Below are positions 41,555-51,085 of a stretch of DNA of 63,523 bases, in pieces. The number at the start of each line of letters is the position of its first letter. The first letter of the stretch is position 1. The notes beneath the pieces are model-generated. The model searched no databases, was not told the DNA's origin, and saw nothing but the letters and a program-made list of their open reading frames with translations. Origin of the DNA: Bradyrhizobium altum. Lineage in GTDB: Bacteria; Pseudomonadota; Alphaproteobacteria; Rhizobiales; Xanthobacteraceae. Where the stretch lies: assembly GCF_020889705.1 (NCBI RefSeq), contig NZ_JACMYP010000018.1:1-63523 (forward strand). The letters are read 5' to 3'. The position numbers and the translations under genes are program-made.

Positions 41555-42517
41555 GGGACTCTCCAGGTTTGTGGCTCCTAGAGTTCGCAGCCGGGTTGAG
41601 GTTGTTACAACCCGCGACACACGAATTGGTGAGACACGACGTCGTCACAGCCAGCTGCAGTGCTGATTCCGGTGTTTAATCAATCGTAATGGATCGAATG
41701 GAGATCTGGGGGCTGCAATCAGGGTTGCCTGACGCCATCGAACAGCACTATTACTCTAGTGAGACGGGGTCCCAAGGCAACCGTCGTGATGCGGCACCGA
41801 GCGCCAGCGTGCGTGGGCGCGTCGATGAACTCGCCGGCGTCTCAATTTTCCATGCGCTTATTTTGCAAAGAAGGCGACACCGGGCGCACGCACAGACGAC
41901 ACGATCAACGCTCAGCGCACGGAGCTAGTCGGCCGACGCAATTTGCAGTGAGTCCCGAAAGGCCGTTGATCGTATAGTCCGAGGTGAGATCCAGTTCATC
42001 CATTTGCATCCGGAGAGCTTTGAACAACTCATGCTCGGGTTTGTTGCCGCCGTAGCGGTGGCGACCATCCTGGCAGTGGTCTCCGCTCTGGAGGCGGGCC
42101 TCATCAATACAAAGGGGTTTCGGGTTCGCTTGCCCATCCGCGGCCGCGCCGACCCCGTCGAGATCGATTCACGAAAGCTGCCAAGCCAAGTGTCCTCCTC
42201 AGGAGCTAACGAGGTCAATCCGCACGAATACGATCTTATCGGCCTAGCGATGCAGGAACCTCAATACGGATCGGCCGGCGTGCGAGAGTTGCTGGATGCA
42301 TCAGGGCAAACGGCTCAATATCGGCTATCCAAGAGCGGTCGTCACACTCGGCCGCTCTTGGTTGCTGTCAGCTTTTTGACATTCGACGACACCTTGAATT
42401 CATTTCGCTTTCCTTCGACCTTGATCACTTTGGCTTCGGATCAAAGATCACGGCCGACTGGCGTCGGCAAGGTGCCCATGCCGGCCCTGCTCACACCACA
42501 TTGGCGTGGACACTCAT
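41555..42517. other. long gap; one weak possible ORF
   Basis: Nothing convincing. A plus-strand frame from ATG 42031 starts MLGFVAAVAVATILAVVSAL, one hydrophobic segment, and runs into the antisense of the glycine-rich gene; a GGAGAG site lies 13 bp upstream. No family is recognised and the later part is clearly a shadow. The rest is irregular sequence without repeats that I can define. Confidence 0.3.
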
Positions 42518-43024
42518 TCAACCGCACACCTGAACGGGGTGCTGGCGCCAACCATGAGCAGTGTGCACGCGTCGCGGAACCACATAGCAACTGCCGTTGT
42601 CGTTGTATGAACCGCTGGAAGCATAGGGATAGTCGTAGTTGTAGTTGTCATAGTAATCGTACGGTCCGTAGAACCCTCCGCCAAATACGAAGCGGTGCCC
42701 GAAGTCGCGATCGCGATCGCGGAATTCATGACCATGAAATTCACCGCCGCGGAAGCCGCCATCACGGAAACCGCCGGCTATGCCTCCATGGAAGGCACTT
42801 CCTCCGAAGCCGCCGCCACGGAATCCACTGCCGCCGTAGCCGCCATTATGGAAGCCGCCGCCTCCGAAGCTGCCGCCTCCGTGGAAACCGCCACCACCAA
42901 AGCCGCCTCCATGGCCACCACCACCACCACCTCCTCCTCCTCCGCCACGCGCCAACGCGATGCCTGGCGAAACCAGGCTGACGGACGCAACTGTCAGTAA
43001 CGCGATAACCGTCTTACGCAACAT
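42518..43024 (-). CDS. secreted glycine-rich protein
   Basis: A 168-residue protein from MLRKTVIALLTVASVSLVSP (a 2-residue longer start is possible). After a signal peptide (to ALA, about residue 25) there is a long glycine-rich stretch with G11, then repeats of GGG-F-H/R-GG, then a part rich in His, Asp, Tyr (FRDRDRDFGHRFVFGGGFYG) and a short tail with two Cys (GSCYVVPRRVHTAHGW ... VQVCG). The tail pattern, CYVVPRRV...GWR...V.VCG, is common in rhizobial envelope proteins. Function unknown. Confidence 0.85.
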   Translation of the reverse strand: MLRKTVIALLTVASVSLVSPGIALARGGGGGGGGGGGHGGGFGGGGFHGGGSFGGGGFHNGGYGGSGFRGGGFGGSAFHGGIAGGFRDGGFRGGEFHGHEFRDRDRDFGHRFVFGGGFYGPYDYYDNYNYDYPYASSGSYNDNGSCYVVPRRVHTAHGWRQHPVQVCG

Positions 43025-43361
43025 AACCATCCTCCGTCAGAGAGATCGCTCCCAACCACGACGCTCCTTGCAGGTGGCAATCGCTTTGGAGACTCGCCAA
43101 TCACGTCGACGAGCGCGCTGCTCAACTCCGCGCGACTCACGCGCCTGATTAAATTCAAAGTGAGGGAGAAGTTGTGCGCGGTCTCGCACTGCGTGTTCAA
43201 GTGATGCTGCTGTTACAGATGTAGCTTGATTTCGACTCATCCAACAAGAAGCTGCGGTCCAAGAAAATCGAACCCGAACAAAACTGAGAAGCAGCGATGC
43301 GGCTGAGCAGTTTTCATGATGTCTTATCTCCCGCCGCATGGACGACGCTCACTAACATCTC
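43025..43361. other. gap upstream of the tandem repeats, no gene seen
   Basis: The sequence between the glycine-rich gene start and the repeat block at 43362. It should contain the promoter of the glycine-rich gene (minus strand). No convincing coding frame. Confidence 0.4.
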
Positions 43362-43445
43362 ATAGTAAATCCGTATCACGCACCACTGATAGTGAAATCC
43401 GTGTCACGCACGACTGACTCGTGAAACTCTTGTTTCTCGCACGAC
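43362..43445 (+). repeat. three-copy tandem repeat (27-29 bp) upstream of the DUF3050 gene
   Basis: Units at 43362-43388, 43389-43416 and 43417-43445. The first two share ATAGT(G)AAATCCG, TCACGCACNACTG; the third is more diverged (GTGAAACTC, CTCGCACGAC). They lie 80 bp before the start codon, in the expected regulatory region, and could be operator repeats. Confidence 0.75.
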
Positions 43446-43496
43446 ACAAAAAGAAATAGCGCGTCTAAACCTGGCTCACCCTTCAACCCAGAGCCA

Positions 43497-43533
43497 AGGT
43501 CAAACATGCCGAATAGAGGTCAAACATGTCGAA
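43497..43533 (+). repeat. duplicated 20-bp translation-start region before DUF3050
   Basis: AAGGTCAAACATGCCGAA (43497-43513 region) is repeated as GAGGTCAAACATGTCGAA (43516-43533). Each copy has AGGT plus an ATG; the second ATG at 43526 opens the gene while the first (43506) is out of frame. Confidence 0.8.
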
Positions 43534-44305
43534 ACAGGTTCGTGACCACCTAGCTACTCTTCGCGCGGGGCTGCTGGACCACCCAATTTACGCGGAGGTC
43601 GCTTCTGTCGAGGATCTGAGGCGATTCATGGAAGATCATGTCTTCGCCGTCTGGGATTTCATGTCGCTGCTGAAACGGCTCCAGCAAGACCTGACATGCA
43701 CAAAAGTGCCGTGGTTTCCTGCGGACAATGCACGGGCTGCGCGCTTGATCAATGACATCGTGATTGGCGAGGAGACAGATGTCGATCCGAACGGCTCTTA
43801 TGTCAGCCACCTCGATCTCTACCTTCGCGCCATGGCGGACGTCGGTGCCAGCACCCGCCAATTCGAAACATTTCGCTCGTTGGCGCGAGTCGGTACTTCG
43901 GTCGAAGCGGGTATGGTGCGCGCCGGCGTTCCGCCTCATGTCCGAGCCTTTGTCGCGCATACGATGACGCTGGCCCAATCGGGGTCGACGGAAGAGGTCG
44001 TATCGGCATTTTTTTACGGCCGCGAGGATATCATTCCGGAGATGTTCAGCAGGCTTCAGAAAACGCTGCCTGGCACGAAGGACAACAAGGATCGCTTGCG
44101 TCATTTCATCTACTACATCGAGCGGCATATCGAGCTCGATGGTGACAGTCATGGTCCAATGGGGAGGGAACTACTGGACAATCTGGTCGCGGACTCGCCG
44201 CAAAGGAACGAACGCGCTCAGCGCGCCGCGTGCAACAGCATCCAGGCGCGGATCGAGCTTTGGAATGGCACATTAAGCACCCTTCGCGCCGCGCGCGCCG
44301 CGTAA
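43526..44305 (+). CDS. DUF3050 family protein (heme-oxygenase-like fold suspected)
   Basis: A 259-residue helical protein. The conserved blocks FMEDHVFAVWDFMSLLKRLQ (residues 35-54), NDIVIGEETDVDP near 75-90, SHLDLYLRAMADVGA near 92-106, and HIELDGDSHGPMG near 205-220 contain repeated His, Glu and Asp residues. This spacing looks like the metal ligands of heme-oxygenase-like diiron proteins, though I infer that rather than recognise it with certainty. No signal peptide. It stands alone after two sets of repeats. Confidence 0.8.
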   Translation: MSKQVRDHLATLRAGLLDHPIYAEVASVEDLRRFMEDHVFAVWDFMSLLKRLQQDLTCTKVPWFPADNARAARLINDIVIGEETDVDPNGSYVSHLDLYLRAMADVGASTRQFETFRSLARVGTSVEAGMVRAGVPPHVRAFVAHTMTLAQSGSTEEVVSAFFYGREDIIPEMFSRLQKTLPGTKDNKDRLRHFIYYIERHIELDGDSHGPMGRELLDNLVADSPQRNERAQRAACNSIQARIELWNGTLSTLRAARAA

Positions 44306-45576
44306 AGGCCGCGTCCGAAATGTAAGCCGTCGGACAACCGCCGAGTCCGAGGGCTGAAAGGCGCAAGCTAGGAACGCAAGAAGAAGACCCGCCGCTCCCC
44401 TGGGCGGCGGGTCATTCCCGCAGACCCAGCAGCGATAGGACAAGTCAAAAAACTCTATCCCGGGCGTTAGTGTGTCTGTCATTTGCACTGTCGTCCGTTG
44501 TAGAGCGATCGCTCTACGCGAGAGAGGACGATTTGTGCCACACGATCAGCGGCGATCGACCGCATTGCTCCCGGTTTCAGCGCGGCGTGGTGCTTTCAGC
44601 ACACAAAGATCACGCTTTCGAAAGACCTTACGGCCTAAGCGTCACAAATACGTGGAATCAGTCCTACGCACTTTCTTCGAAGGACTCGCTGAACTATGTG
44701 GTTTGGCGTCGGGGCCCGCAGACCCCCGGCCATTCCAAGACGGCTCGCCGTCCAAGTTCTGCTCACCGCTCGAGGTGTTGAGTCTCGGGGGCTGAGCATA
44801 TGGACGGAATATGAGCCGCATTTCTCCGAAATGTCCCGCTAGTTTCCATTGGTTCCGTCGAGGCGCGCTTGGTTGTCCCGGTGCGGTAGAGCCGGCTGAG
44901 GCGTTACGATGAACTTGGTGTCGTTTGCATTGCGGCGTCCGATCTCGCTTTTGACGATAGTCGTAGCCGTTGCTTTGATGGGCCTTTTGGCTGCCGGTCT
45001 CTCCGATCTGTGCGAACGCAGATAGGAAGGACTCGGGCACGACGGTCGGCAGTTCGGTGCCGCGCTGGCTGAACGTGGCCCTGAAGGCTTCGGCTACAGC
45101 CGCGCCTACGAACGGAACCTTTCGCGATAGTTCGCGGACGTTGTAGAAGTCCTTGAAGCGCGAGGTGCCGGTGCCAAGCGATACGATGGCCTCGAATTTC
45201 TGGCTATTCGGATTTCAGTGTGCATCCGCGGTTGGATTCACGTTTTCCCGAACTGATGTGCCCGTCACACCGCAATGCCGCCCACGCGATGGTCTTTTGG
45301 CCCGGGGCGCCGAAGAGGAGCCTCCCCGGAAGAAGGGCGCTTCTGGGTTTAATGTGATGGTGATGGGAAAGGCAAATGTTTACGGCATGGAAGTAGCAAC
45401 TTGGTGTCTACAAGGGGGCCAATAAAGGCGACCGACCGCTAATTGCTGGGTTCCACAAGATTGCCGGAAAGCCTATTGCGGTCCCGAACAACGTGCGGCA
45501 GCATTGATGGCCGACGCTTCCGCCCCCTTGGATTATGCTAAGCCCGTCGTTATCTTGAGGGTGTTCAGAGGCTTCC
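44306..45576. other. 1.3-kb gap without a supported gene
   Basis: A hairpin with a perfect 10-bp stem GACCCGCCGC / GCGGCGGGTC sits at 44386-44412, probably a terminator for a minus-strand transcript (CTTCTTCTT follows on that strand). Several short frames exist but none has a family match or good start. A minus-strand frame near 45000-45190 (SRFKDFYNVRELSRKVPFVG) could be a gene remnant, not identified. Confidence 0.4.
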
Positions 45577-46080
45577 ATGCTCACGAAACAGGCCAGTAAA
45601 TACGACACCGATTTCTTCGGTTGGACCCAGGAGCAAGCCGGCTTACTGCGGGCAACTCCGCCGGAAGACGCACGTCTGGACACCGAAAATCTGGCCGAAG
45701 AGATTGAAGACATGGGACGTGCCGAAATCCTGGCGATGCCCAGCTTACTTCGACAAACCCTCATCCACCTGTTGAAATCAGCCATCGAGCCTGACAGTCA
45801 GGCCATAACACATTGGTTCGATGAAATCGTCACGTTCCAAGGCGACGCTGTCCTGGCGTTTTCACCCAGACTGAGGCAACGAATCGATCTCGAAAAAATC
45901 TGGCGTGTCGCATGCAACGGAGCTACTCGTACCTTGGAGAAGCGTGGGGTTGTCGTCCCTCAATTGCCGTCGACCTGTCCGTTTTCGCTGGATGACCTTC
46001 TCGATCCAGAGTTCGATCCCGAATCGGCGACAGAAACTCTGTCCGCCGCCATTCAATCAGTGACCAAACATAGCATCTGA
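45577..46080 (+). CDS. DUF29 family protein
   Basis: A 167-residue protein. YDTDFFGWTQEQAGLLRATP and ENLAEEIEDMGRAEILAMPS are the hallmark opening of DUF29, followed by a helical body. DUF29 proteins are common in cyanobacteria and proteobacteria, function unknown, sometimes near mobile DNA. No signal peptide or membrane helix. Confidence 0.85.
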   Translation: MLTKQASKYDTDFFGWTQEQAGLLRATPPEDARLDTENLAEEIEDMGRAEILAMPSLLRQTLIHLLKSAIEPDSQAITHWFDEIVTFQGDAVLAFSPRLRQRIDLEKIWRVACNGATRTLEKRGVVVPQLPSTCPFSLDDLLDPEFDPESATETLSAAIQSVTKHSI

Positions 46081-46908
46081 AAGCCTTGAGACTCACTCTT
46101 GGGGAAAAATAGCTTCCCGGAGTTCTCCCGAGCGCGAATGCCGCTCCTTATTGCCTATCGGCGTCCAAGCTTGGGGACTAGGCCCACGGATGCAAGTCAG
46201 TTCGGAAAAGCGTGAACTGCGTCGGAAGTTCACACTGAAATCCGGAAAGCCGAAGACAGGCGTACTACGACGCTTTGGAGCGCGCGCAAAGGGGCGATCT
46301 TAACGTCACTAACTGGCTTCTCTGGTTCCTGGCTTGTCTAGACAGGGCAATGGCGAGGTATTTTTAGGTAAAGCGCTCCGCTCGGCCTGGCTTCAGCGGC
46401 GGATAACGTTCTTCTTGCGTGGACTAAGCCGGGCCCTTCGCGTGGAGGTATCGAGGCATGGCTTAAAGCAGAAGGCCCCGACACTTGCACTCGGGGCCCT
46501 TCGAGAACATCAGGCGCAGGTATGTCCGCCACGCCTGACCGATAAAGCTCATGGCTTTTACCCGCGATCACGAGCAAAGCTGTGACAGCGAGGCTGCGCT
46601 AACGTTGACGCACTTCAAATGTCTGCTTGTGGCCCCCAAGGCGAAGAAGCCGGGAATACCGTGCCGGGTCCGCTGCTAGGGGTAGATCGGACCCGTCCCC
46701 TCGCGAACCTCGACTGGCGCTTTTGACCCGGAGCAGAACGGCTTGGTCGCCGCGAGCAGATCACCTGTTAAGGGCATGCCGGACTTGACTCAGTAAAGTC
46801 GGGATGTCCAAACTTGGGCCGAAGCGAACGCTGCAATTCATTTGCGATGCGTGGTGACGGCGGTCAGGCGTAAGCGCGCGGATGGCGGCCGGGGGCGCCT
46901 CGGTTTCC
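46081..46908. other. gap with one terminator-like hairpin
   Basis: Holds the stem AGGCCCCGA / TCGGGGCCCT at 46473-46501 followed by a short T-pair, a weak terminator candidate. No gene recognised. The right end is the 3' flank of the cyclase gene. Confidence 0.4.
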
Positions 46909-49900
46909 TCAGACACGCCTGCTCCATTGATGGTCTCCGGGCATTTCCGCCCCCAGTTCATTCGCCAGCTCGAGCGCTTCCTTGACATCAGACGTAAGCA
47001 GACCTTCCGTGAACGTTCGGACGACGGATAGCAGCAGCTCAGCCGCTCGCGCGGGTTCGCCAGAATGTCGCCATAGGCGCGCCAGGCTGACAGCTGACCG
47101 CAATTCGAAGGACCGCGCGCTTTGCCTGCGCGCCAGCTCGATCGAGGCGAGAAATAATCGCTCGGCGGATTCGACGGACGATGATTTCGCGTAATTGAGC
47201 GTCATCTCACCTTGCAGACGATAGATCTCGGCTTCGTAAAAATGCTCTCCCGTTCTTCCGCCGATCGCCGCTGCGCTGTCGAGCTCGCGCAAGGCAGCAT
47301 CCGGCAAGCCGGCACTTGCAAAAGCCTTCGCGAGCAGGCTCCTGAACCAGCAACTGGCGAGCCAGGCGTTCATGGCCTCGTAGCCGTCGATGCCTGTTCG
47401 CATCTGGTTCAATCCCTCATCGACATCCCCAAGCTCGGTCATCGCCCATCCGCGCAGGATGGTTGTCTGATACTTCCAATGCAGGAAGCCGTGTTCAGAT
47501 GAGAGCATCAGCGCCCTGTTGGCGTAATCCCGGGTTGCTTCGACATCGCGAAGATGCTGGCAAACGTAAGCGCCGAAGGTCAAAGCAAACGACAGCGTGA
47601 AGGGGTGGCGAAGGTTTTCAGCCTCCGAAATGGCCTGCTGGCTATACTGGCGCGCCGCGTCAGGACGGCCGAGAAACCACAAGAGATATCCGAGGTACGA
47701 CAGCGAGACGACGCCAGGATGGATGCCGTGCGTGGCCGTCAGCGCGCCGTGCGGCTCCGGACTGTACAGGCTCCTAAAGCGCCGAAGATGATGTTCGGCG
47801 GCCACAAATCGTCCCCGGTACAGCATGGTCATCGCAATCGCCCGATGCGCCTCGATGAGATATCCGGTCTGTTGCGCCACGGATGTTTTTTGGTCCAATG
47901 CCTCGCGCCTTGCGAACTTCAGAAGCTCCGCGCTCAGTTCATGCGCCCGCGCGAGATCGCCGCGGATGAAGTGGCACACCCAAAGTCCGCGCGTCGCCGC
48001 AAAGACCTTCGCCCTGTCGTCGAGATGCCGGCCGAGCTCGAGCGCTCGAACATAATTTTCCTCGACCTCCTGCACGGCATATCCCTTGGCCGCGATCAGG
48101 GCGGTCCCCAGGGCGATGCGAAGCTCCAGCTCGGACTCGTTTCGGCCCTGCATGCCGGGTGAGCCTTGCAGAACGGCGAGCCCACGACGCAGATGGCCGA
48201 TCGCCTCCAGAGTGGCGCCCTTCATGGCGGCCTGCTTGCCTGCCTTGAGCCAGAAACTCGCGGCCGGCTCGCTCTGGCCTGATTCGGTCAGGTGGTAGGC
48301 GAGAAGTTCCGGCTCGCGTTCGGTCTTTTCCGGATATTTTTCGGCCAGCACACGCGCGATCTTCGCATGCAGCGTTCGTCTTTCCCTGTGCAACAGACTT
48401 TCATGCGCCGCATTCTGGATCATCACATGCCTGAATGAGTACAGCGCCTCCGGCAGGAAACCGAAGCGGACAATCAATCCGGCTGCCTCCAGATGGTTCA
48501 GGGCGGCTTCGATCTGGCCCGCCGCCGCATCGGCAACCTCGCGGAGGATCTCGTAGGAGAACTCGCGGCCGATGGTGGCGCCGATCTGCGCGATTCTCTT
48601 GAACGACCCCATCCGATCAAGGCGGGCCATGAGGGAATCGTTCAGTGTCGCCGGAATCGCGAGCTGATGCCATGGACCGGACAAGACGTAGTGTCCATGC
48701 TGCTCGGTCAGGACGTCGGACTCAAGAACGGCCTTAGTCAGCTCTTCAAGGAAGAGTGGCACGCCATCGGTCTTGACGATGATGTCCTCAACCACCTCCC
48801 GGGGAAGCTGCCTGTCTCCCGCCACGCGTTCGACCAATGTCGTGCGGACTTGTCGACCGAGACGCTTCAGGTTCGCAGTCACGGCATGCGCGCGCTCCTT
48901 CCAGTCGGGCTGAAACTCTGGACGACCGGTGATTACGATGAGGATCGACGTGTTGCGAGCGTTCTCCACCAGGAGATCGAGTACGTCCCGCGAGGTGGGA
49001 TCGATCCAATGTGCGTCCTCAAAATCGATCAGAAGCGGTTGCTCGCGCGCTTGCGCGAGCAGATGGTTGACGAGCGTGGCAATGGTCGCATCCTTCTGCT
49101 GTTGCGGCGAGAGATCCAGGACCGTGTAGCGGTTCCCGGTGGGAATTGAAAGCAACGCCGCAAGGATCGGCACCACTGTTTCCGCCTCGCCATTCGAGGC
49201 GGCAACACCAGCTTCAAGGCTGGTTAACCACCGCGCAGACGCGCTTTCGCCGTCAAGGCCGAGTGCGAATTTGAGCTGCGCGATGAAGGGATGGAACGCG
49301 GTGCTGCTGTAATACGGAGAGCACTGGAACGAAACCCGTCCGTGCTGATCGCTTGCGATCCGCTCCCGCAGTTCCTGGACGATCCGGGACTTTCCAATTC
49401 CCGGCTCGCCCGTCAGCAGCACAACCTGGCCCTCACGGGCTTTCGCTTGCTGCCAGCGCGTGAGCAGCAACGCCACCTCATCGGTGCGGTTGACCAGCGG
49501 CGTCAATCTGGAGCCCATGGCTGCGGCAAATCGCGTTTCCGCGCGGGAGGTCCGAACCACAAGCCAGGCCCGAGCCTTCGCGGATATCCCCTTTAGCGCG
49601 TAAAATCCGAGGTCCTGGTAGTCGAACTTTCCTTTCAGCAGGGATTGCGTCGAAGACGCTATGACGACGCCGTCTGGAGGCGCCAGGGTCTGCAGACGGG
49701 CAGCCAGATTTGGCGTCTCGCCGACTGCGGAATCGCGCTCCTCGGTGTCCTGTCCAACCAGATCTCCGACGACAACAAGGCCGGTCGCAATTCCGATGCG
49801 CACACTGGGCCCATGACTGGTGACTCCGCGAGCGTCACTCGCTCTCGCAGACGACAGGCTCCGTACAATTTCGAGCGCCGCGCGCACCGACCGCTCGGCG

Positions 49901-50376
49901 TCATCCTCATGCGCGTTCGGATAGCCGAAATAGACTAGAATGCCGTCCCCGAGGTAACGGGCAGCGAAGCCTTCGTACCGCTTGACCACGCTGACGCACT
50001 TTTCCCTGAAGCTCGCGATCATGTCGCGGACGTCTTCGGGATCGAACTGTTCGGACAGCGAGGTCGATCCGACCATGTCGCAGAACATCACGGTCAGCTG
50101 GCGCCGCTCGGCGCTCGCCGCTACGCTTTCTGCGACGCTCCTACCGCCGGCCGCACCTTGTGCCGAACGGGTCAGGGAAGCGACCGCGCGTTGCAAGCGC
50201 TTGCGATCTCCGAGCGGAAGCCCAAGTTCGACCAGATCCTGTTCGGTCAGATCGGGCAGGACGTCCAAACCGATACGATGCTGCACAAAGAGCTCGCTGT
50301 ACTGGCCGAGGTTAACGGTTTCGAGCCAGTGCTTGAGAGCAGCCTCCATATCCGCGCTCGGCTGTTTCTCCGGCAT
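46909..50376 (-). CDS. SAM-domain / adenylate-guanylate cyclase / AAA ATPase / TPR signalling protein
   Basis: A 1155-residue cytoplasmic protein. Residues about 8-70 form a sterile alpha motif domain (ALKHWLETVNLGQYSELFVQ). Residues 92-275 form a class III cyclase domain with metal aspartates Asp100 (MFCDMVGST) and Asp144 (YLGDG) and Asn223/Arg227 (NLAARL). An STAND-like AAA part has Walker A GEPGIGKS at 323-330 and Walker B LLIDFEDAHWIDP. The C-terminal half is TPR-like helices. It probably makes cAMP in response to a protein or ligand sensed through the ATPase/TPR parts. No other gene of the pathway lies beside it. Confidence 0.9.
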   Translation of the reverse strand: MPEKQPSADMEAALKHWLETVNLGQYSELFVQHRIGLDVLPDLTEQDLVELGLPLGDRKRLQRAVASLTRSAQGAAGGRSVAESVAASAERRQLTVMFCDMVGSTSLSEQFDPEDVRDMIASFREKCVSVVKRYEGFAARYLGDGILVYFGYPNAHEDDAERSVRAALEIVRSLSSARASDARGVTSHGPSVRIGIATGLVVVGDLVGQDTEERDSAVGETPNLAARLQTLAPPDGVVIASSTQSLLKGKFDYQDLGFYALKGISAKARAWLVVRTSRAETRFAAAMGSRLTPLVNRTDEVALLLTRWQQAKAREGQVVLLTGEPGIGKSRIVQELRERIASDQHGRVSFQCSPYYSSTAFHPFIAQLKFALGLDGESASARWLTSLEAGVAASNGEAETVVPILAALLSIPTGNRYTVLDLSPQQQKDATIATLVNHLLAQAREQPLLIDFEDAHWIDPTSRDVLDLLVENARNTSILIVITGRPEFQPDWKERAHAVTANLKRLGRQVRTTLVERVAGDRQLPREVVEDIIVKTDGVPLFLEELTKAVLESDVLTEQHGHYVLSGPWHQLAIPATLNDSLMARLDRMGSFKRIAQIGATIGREFSYEILREVADAAAGQIEAALNHLEAAGLIVRFGFLPEALYSFRHVMIQNAAHESLLHRERRTLHAKIARVLAEKYPEKTEREPELLAYHLTESGQSEPAASFWLKAGKQAAMKGATLEAIGHLRRGLAVLQGSPGMQGRNESELELRIALGTALIAAKGYAVQEVEENYVRALELGRHLDDRAKVFAATRGLWVCHFIRGDLARAHELSAELLKFARREALDQKTSVAQQTGYLIEAHRAIAMTMLYRGRFVAAEHHLRRFRSLYSPEPHGALTATHGIHPGVVSLSYLGYLLWFLGRPDAARQYSQQAISEAENLRHPFTLSFALTFGAYVCQHLRDVEATRDYANRALMLSSEHGFLHWKYQTTILRGWAMTELGDVDEGLNQMRTGIDGYEAMNAWLASCWFRSLLAKAFASAGLPDAALRELDSAAAIGGRTGEHFYEAEIYRLQGEMTLNYAKSSSVESAERLFLASIELARRQSARSFELRSAVSLARLWRHSGEPARAAELLLSVVRTFTEGLLTSDVKEALELANELGAEMPGDHQWSRRV

Positions 50377-50972
50377 AGTGATCCGTCCGACTGCGGGCCA
50401 TCAGCGACTATGGGCCTCGTTCGACGATGCCAAGGCTTAGTTTACCTCAGACTGGACGCGTTCACAAAGTGCGAAGACAATGACCCAGGCTGATCAAGGA
50501 GGACTCTGCCCTCAGTCGCTCAAATATTTCGAGATAGCGCGCGCGAATCTTGCAAGCCCGTTGAGCGAACTGGATGATCGACCGTTCATCGATAACGAGT
50601 GCGCATGTCCAATTGGGGCCCATCGCGACGAGTTCAGCAGGCCTTTCTCGGAGTTCGTTTCGGGGGCAGAGCCGACGCGATTTGCTGGCCACGAGTATTA
50701 CGGGTCGTGGACCCGAAGCCGACGATCAATATCCTTATCGCGTATAGAGATTTGCTTCACGCGAGATCAGAGCAGAATTGATTGCTCGAACGCTGCATCG
50801 TTGAATTAGAAGGTTTCACGGCAGCAGCGTATTATCGCGGTATTTAATGCGCAAAGTTGTATTAGAGCAAGCGGGGAGTTATCCGACAGCCACCCTGTCC
50901 CAACGCCGCCAGCCGTCGTCGGATCGTTTCAGAAACGAAGTCCTACTACTCAAATGGAGTACTTCCGCTTGT
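50377..50972. other. gap between the cyclase gene and the insertion element
   Basis: No supported gene. A GC-poor stretch near 50790-50870 (AGAAGGTTTCACGG, TATTTAATGCGC) is probably the cyclase gene's upstream region or old insertion flank. I see nothing else definable. Confidence 0.4.
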
Positions 50973-51000
50973 GGCAGATTTTGTTTGCAAAAGTCGGTTG
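50973..51000 (+). repeat. left terminal inverted repeat of the IS
   Basis: GGCAGATTTTG, TTTGCAAAAG, TCGGTTG; pairs with the right end at 52514-52540 with about four mismatches or gaps. Confidence 0.75.
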
Positions 51001-51085
51001 TAACCGATGGATGTCGGTCGGCCATTCGCTAAGGGCCGAGCGGCTTTGGCCCGCCGACCCTGACGCTCTCAACGCAACTCCTACG

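Noticed and set aside
42004..42981. 325-codon plus-strand frame
   Set aside because: Its second half is the antisense of the glycine-rich secreted protein; only the first 100 codons could be real and they match nothing I know.
43362..43445. CRISPR array
   Set aside because: Three contiguous units without spacers; no cas genes in the window.
44472..45040. Several 90-130 codon frames between DUF3050 and DUF29
   Set aside because: Mutually overlapping on both strands, arginine/serine-rich, no start signals and no family resemblance.
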